Below, one piece after another: positions 63,340-64,000 of a stretch of DNA of 64,000 bases. Made by a program: the position numbers and the translations under genes. The notes below the pieces were generated by a model. It worked only from the letters and a program-made list of their open reading frames with translations. It was not told the origin of the DNA and ran no database searches. This DNA is from Citrobacter amalonaticus (GTDB taxonomy: Bacteria > Pseudomonadota > Gammaproteobacteria > Enterobacterales > Enterobacteriaceae): NCBI RefSeq assembly GCF_002918555.1, contig NZ_PQMB01000002.1, forward strand, positions 597,169 through 661,168, given 5' to 3'. Within the stretch, counting starts at the first letter, position 1, and each line of letters begins with the position of its first letter.

Positions 63340-63482
63340 TATACGCATCATTCTTCAGGTTGCCTGTGCGTTGGCTTTGTTACCCGGCCCATCCCTGGGC
63401 CTTGCCTCTTCGGGACCAGCGCAAACGCTGTTGAAAACGACCGCGTCGTTTTGTCCCGCAACTCAAATGATTCCAGGTAGAA
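63340..63482 (-). repeat. IRU/ERIC-like element, long form (potF-ybjN), reverse orientation
   Basis: About 143 bp. On the reverse strand it carries GGGAC/GTCCC enclosing AAAACGAC/GTCGTTTT and CAGCG/CGCTG arms, then GAAGAGGCAAGGCCC and AGGCAACCTGAAGAATGATG at the end. It shares both ends and the folded core with the copy at 52428. The outer TATA ends are decayed. Confidence 0.75.
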
Positions 63483-63492
63483 TCAAATGATA

Positions 63493-63969
63493 TCAGTGAA
63501 GAAAATGATCCTCGGTGCTGCTTTTCTGCGCGTCGTCTTCGGCGCTAAAAAGCAGTTGATGCGCCCCGGCTTCCAGGATCACCATAGAAATCTGCTCTTC
63601 GCTCTGGCGAACAAACCATTCGAACTGCTCGTAAGTGATACCCGGCATGACGGATAAAGACTGGCAAACCACCAGCTTTGGTAGATTGTCGTCCTGCATA
63701 TCCAGAAACGCTTTTACGGTGAGAGAGCTGGCATTAATGGCAGACAGATCTGCCGCCAGTGGAAGCAGCGCGGAAGGTCTGACTTCCGCCATTGCAGAAA
63801 AGAGTAACGTATTGTCCACGAGATCTAATTTCGCGTCGTAAATGCCGTCAAAGTTTTGCATGTGCGGTAAATGCAGCGCCTGACAGGTATCGCATTCAAA
63901 AAAACTCATGCCCAGGTCGTCGAGCCATTGACGCAACGTATCCAGAGTGGGAACGACCAGTGATGTCAT
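63493..63969 (-). CDS. ybjN: YbjN domain-containing protein
   Basis: A 158-residue cytoplasmic protein, as in E. coli, with the T3SS-chaperone-like YbjN fold. In E. coli overexpression alters motility, biofilm and stress genes; the direct role is unknown. The start MTSLVVPTLDTLRQWLDDLG is complete, ending 31 bp from the window edge. Confidence 0.95.
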   Translation of the reverse strand: MTSLVVPTLDTLRQWLDDLGMSFFECDTCQALHLPHMQNFDGIYDAKLDLVDNTLLFSAMAEVRPSALLPLAADLSAINASSLTVKAFLDMQDDNLPKLVVCQSLSVMPGITYEQFEWFVRQSEEQISMVILEAGAHQLLFSAEDDAQKSSTEDHFLH

Positions 63970-64000
63970 AATAATGTGCGACCTCTTACGATGAAAAATT

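Overview
The window is a chromosomal segment of an enterobacterium of the Escherichia/Salmonella/Citrobacter group. Almost every gene has the order and length of the E. coli K-12 region from dmsA to ybjN. Protein divergence from E. coli, judged from memory, and a DoxX gene between hcr and poxB make Citrobacter the best guess; the species cannot be fixed by eye.

Layout. Positions 1-6548 (all reverse) hold dmsBA (DMSO respiration), serS, rarA and lolA. Positions 6668-17905 hold ftsK with a LexA box, lrp, trxB, cydDC, aat and infA. Positions 17980-31022 are an accessory block inserted between the core genes infA and clpA. It contains a six-spacer CRISPR array, a LysR regulator divergent from a pirin/isochorismatase-fold gene pair, tRNA-Ser(GGA) with a duplicated 3' tail, a complete type I-F cas operon (cas1, cas2-3, csy1, csy2, csy3, cas6f) and a 14-spacer array. 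Positions 31063-42387 hold clpA, clpS, cspD, macAB, ybjX, ybjD, aqpZ and lysO. Positions 42531-53092 hold hcp-hcr, the DoxX gene, poxB, ltaE, ybjT, ybjS, amiD, ybjQ and ybjP. Positions 53320-63969 hold artPIQM, artJ, rlmC, ybjO, potFGHI and ybjN.

How the genes work together. The cas operon encodes adaptation proteins (Cas1 and the Cas2-Cas3 fusion), the Csy surveillance complex and the crRNA nuclease Cas6f. Both arrays carry the same repeat, are transcribed in the same direction as the operon, and have an IHF-type site about 95 bp upstream of the first repeat. The cas promoter has an FNR-like box at the spacing expected for a class II activator. The core gene aat lies on one side of the CRISPR block and clpS and clpA on the other; together they make the leucine N-degron pathway. 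Several loci suit oxygen-limited or nitrosative conditions: dmsAB, hcp-hcr and cydDC. Two ABC importers, for arginine (art) and putrescine (pot), form the right end.

The intergenic regions hold two families of short dispersed repeats. One is an IRU/ERIC-like inverted-repeat element with three mosaic copies, two of which share a foldable core. The other is a two-copy element of about 120-140 bp. BIME/REP sequences, tandem ARG boxes, FNR, NsrR and LexA sites and intrinsic terminators are also visible.
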